A stretch of DNA of 5,843 bases from assembly GCA_018897415.1 (NCBI GenBank), contig JAHIKR010000014.1, forward strand, positions 1 to 5,843, in the 5' to 3' direction. This stretch comes from Pseudomonadota bacterium (lineage in GTDB: Bacteria > Desulfobacterota > Desulfobacteria > Desulfobacterales > ETH-SRB1). Shown piece after piece: positions 5,016 through 5,843 of the stretch (its first letter is position 1; each line of letters opens with the position of its first letter). Under the pieces are notes generated by a model. It saw only the letters and a program-made list of their open reading frames with translations. It was not told where the DNA came from and made no database searches. Both the position numbers and the translations under genes were made by a program.

Positions 5016-5843
5016 TTGAAAAATTTTTCATGGCGAGTAATTCTATCCCTTACAGTTATTCTATCTGCAGTCATTTATATTCTTCCTACAATAAATCAGG
5101 GTTGGTGGCCGCACAAGAAGATAAATCTTGGTTTAGATCTTCAGGGAGGAATGCACCTTGTACTTGAAGTTGATGCTGAAAAATCAGTTGAAAGTACAAT
5201 AGAACGCATGACTTATGAATTGCGCAGTCTTTTAAAGAAAGAAAATATAAGGTATATTGGAATAGACAGAATAGAAAACAGCAAGATATCGCTTAAAATA
5301 AGTGGCAACAATAATATCCTGAGTTTTGACAAACTACTGGATAATGAACTTAAGGATCTGCGGGTTTTTTCAAAATCGACTGATGATGAAATACTCACCA
5401 TCATATTGAATTTACCGGAAAACGAAACTCGTCATATAAAAAAGCTGGCGGTTGAACAGGCACTTGAAACCATAAGAAATCGTATCGATCAGTTCGGTGT
5501 AAATGAGCCTGATATACGTCACCAGGGTGAAAGACGAATTCTTATCCAACTCCCGGGCATCAAAGACACACAAAGAGCAAAGGAGCTAATTGGTAAAACA
5601 GCTCTTCTTGAATTTAAATTACTGGATGAAACCCATGACCTGGATGCCGCTTTAAAAGGGAATATACCGGCAGGCAGTGAACTGCTTTATCAGGAGAATG
5701 AGGACACCGCAACAGAACGCGCCATAAAATCCCCATATCTTGTAAAGAAACGAACTCTTCTAACCGGTGAATACCTGACGGATGCAAGGGTTCAAATAGA
5801 CTCCCAGTTCAATGAACCATATATTTCCATCAATTTCGATAAA
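5016..5843 (+). CDS. secD: Protein translocase subunit SecD, N-terminal part (3' end outside window)
   Basis: SecD is an inner-membrane RND-type protein that, with SecF, uses the proton gradient to help complete protein export through SecYEG. The frame stays open to the window edge, giving 276 residues, less than the whole protein. Residues 1-24 (MKNFSWRVILSLTVILSAVIYILP) hold the first membrane helix and look like a typical SecD start. The family motif LGLDLQGG is at 38-45. The periplasmic P1 domain follows, with IRNRIDQFGVNEP at 153-165, QLPGIKDTQRAKELIGKTALLEFKL, and LTGEYLTDARVQID near the end. The later membrane helices are not in the window. TTG 5016 is preferred because AAAGGA sits 9 bases ahead; ATG 5007 would add only MSP but has no spaced ribosome site. 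It follows yajC and is probably followed by secF. Confidence 0.95.
   Translation, partial: MKNFSWRVILSLTVILSAVIYILPTINQGWWPHKKINLGLDLQGGMHLVLEVDAEKSVESTIERMTYELRSLLKKENIRYIGIDRIENSKISLKISGNNNILSFDKLLDNELKDLRVFSKSTDDEILTIILNLPENETRHIKKLAVEQALETIRNRIDQFGVNEPDIRHQGERRILIQLPGIKDTQRAKELIGKTALLEFKLLDETHDLDAALKGNIPAGSELLYQENEDTATERAIKSPYLVKKRTLLTGEYLTDARVQIDSQFNEPYISINFDK

Overview
The window is a stretch of an AT-rich bacterial chromosome, and every real gene lies on the + strand. From left to right it holds the 3' two-thirds or so of a ribonuclease E/G gene (rng), a membrane-anchored protein of unknown function, a complete purB (adenylosuccinate lyase), a probable exported lipoprotein of unknown function that overlaps purB, yajC, and the 5' part of secD, which runs off the right edge. 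Housekeeping genes in this mix, the yajC-secD pair, the conserved but uncharacterised lipoprotein after purB, and many TTCGAAA-type dispersed repeats suggest a Desulfobacterota (Desulfobacterales-like) anaerobe. That placement is an inference from gene content and repeat style and has not been tested by a search.

Layout. 1-660 is the C-terminal part of RNase E/G, with both catalytic aspartates and the zinc-link cysteines. 661-1230 is non-coding: a hairpin, then copy 1 of a mosaic repeat (about 743-1127). 1231-1992 is the anchored unknown protein. 1984-2064 is an inverted array of 7-bp repeats that supplies that gene's stop codon. 2086-3387 is purB. 3377-4099 is the lipoprotein-like gene, whose last ~20 codons and stop lie in copy 2 of the mosaic repeat (about 4037-4417). 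4505-4855 is yajC. 4861-4922 is a second, unrelated-sequence 7-bp inverted array. 5016-5843 is secD (5' part).

How the genes work together. Three functions are clear: RNA processing (RNase E/G), purine synthesis (PurB) and protein export (YajC-SecD, accessory subunits of the Sec translocon). PurB and the lipoprotein-like gene overlap by 11 bp and are probably co-translated. yajC and secD form the start of the usual yajC-secD-secF group, and both appear to start at TTG behind good Shine-Dalgarno sequences.

The genes are ordinary; the unusual part is between them. Four of the five gene junctions carry repeats. Two are copies of a composite non-coding element built from two GC-rich conserved modules (A and B) joined by AT-rich linkers that differ between copies. 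The other two are fold-back arrays with a 7-bp period. Two of these repeats form the 3' end of the gene before them. No complete new protein-based system is visible; the mosaic element is the best candidate for something undescribed.
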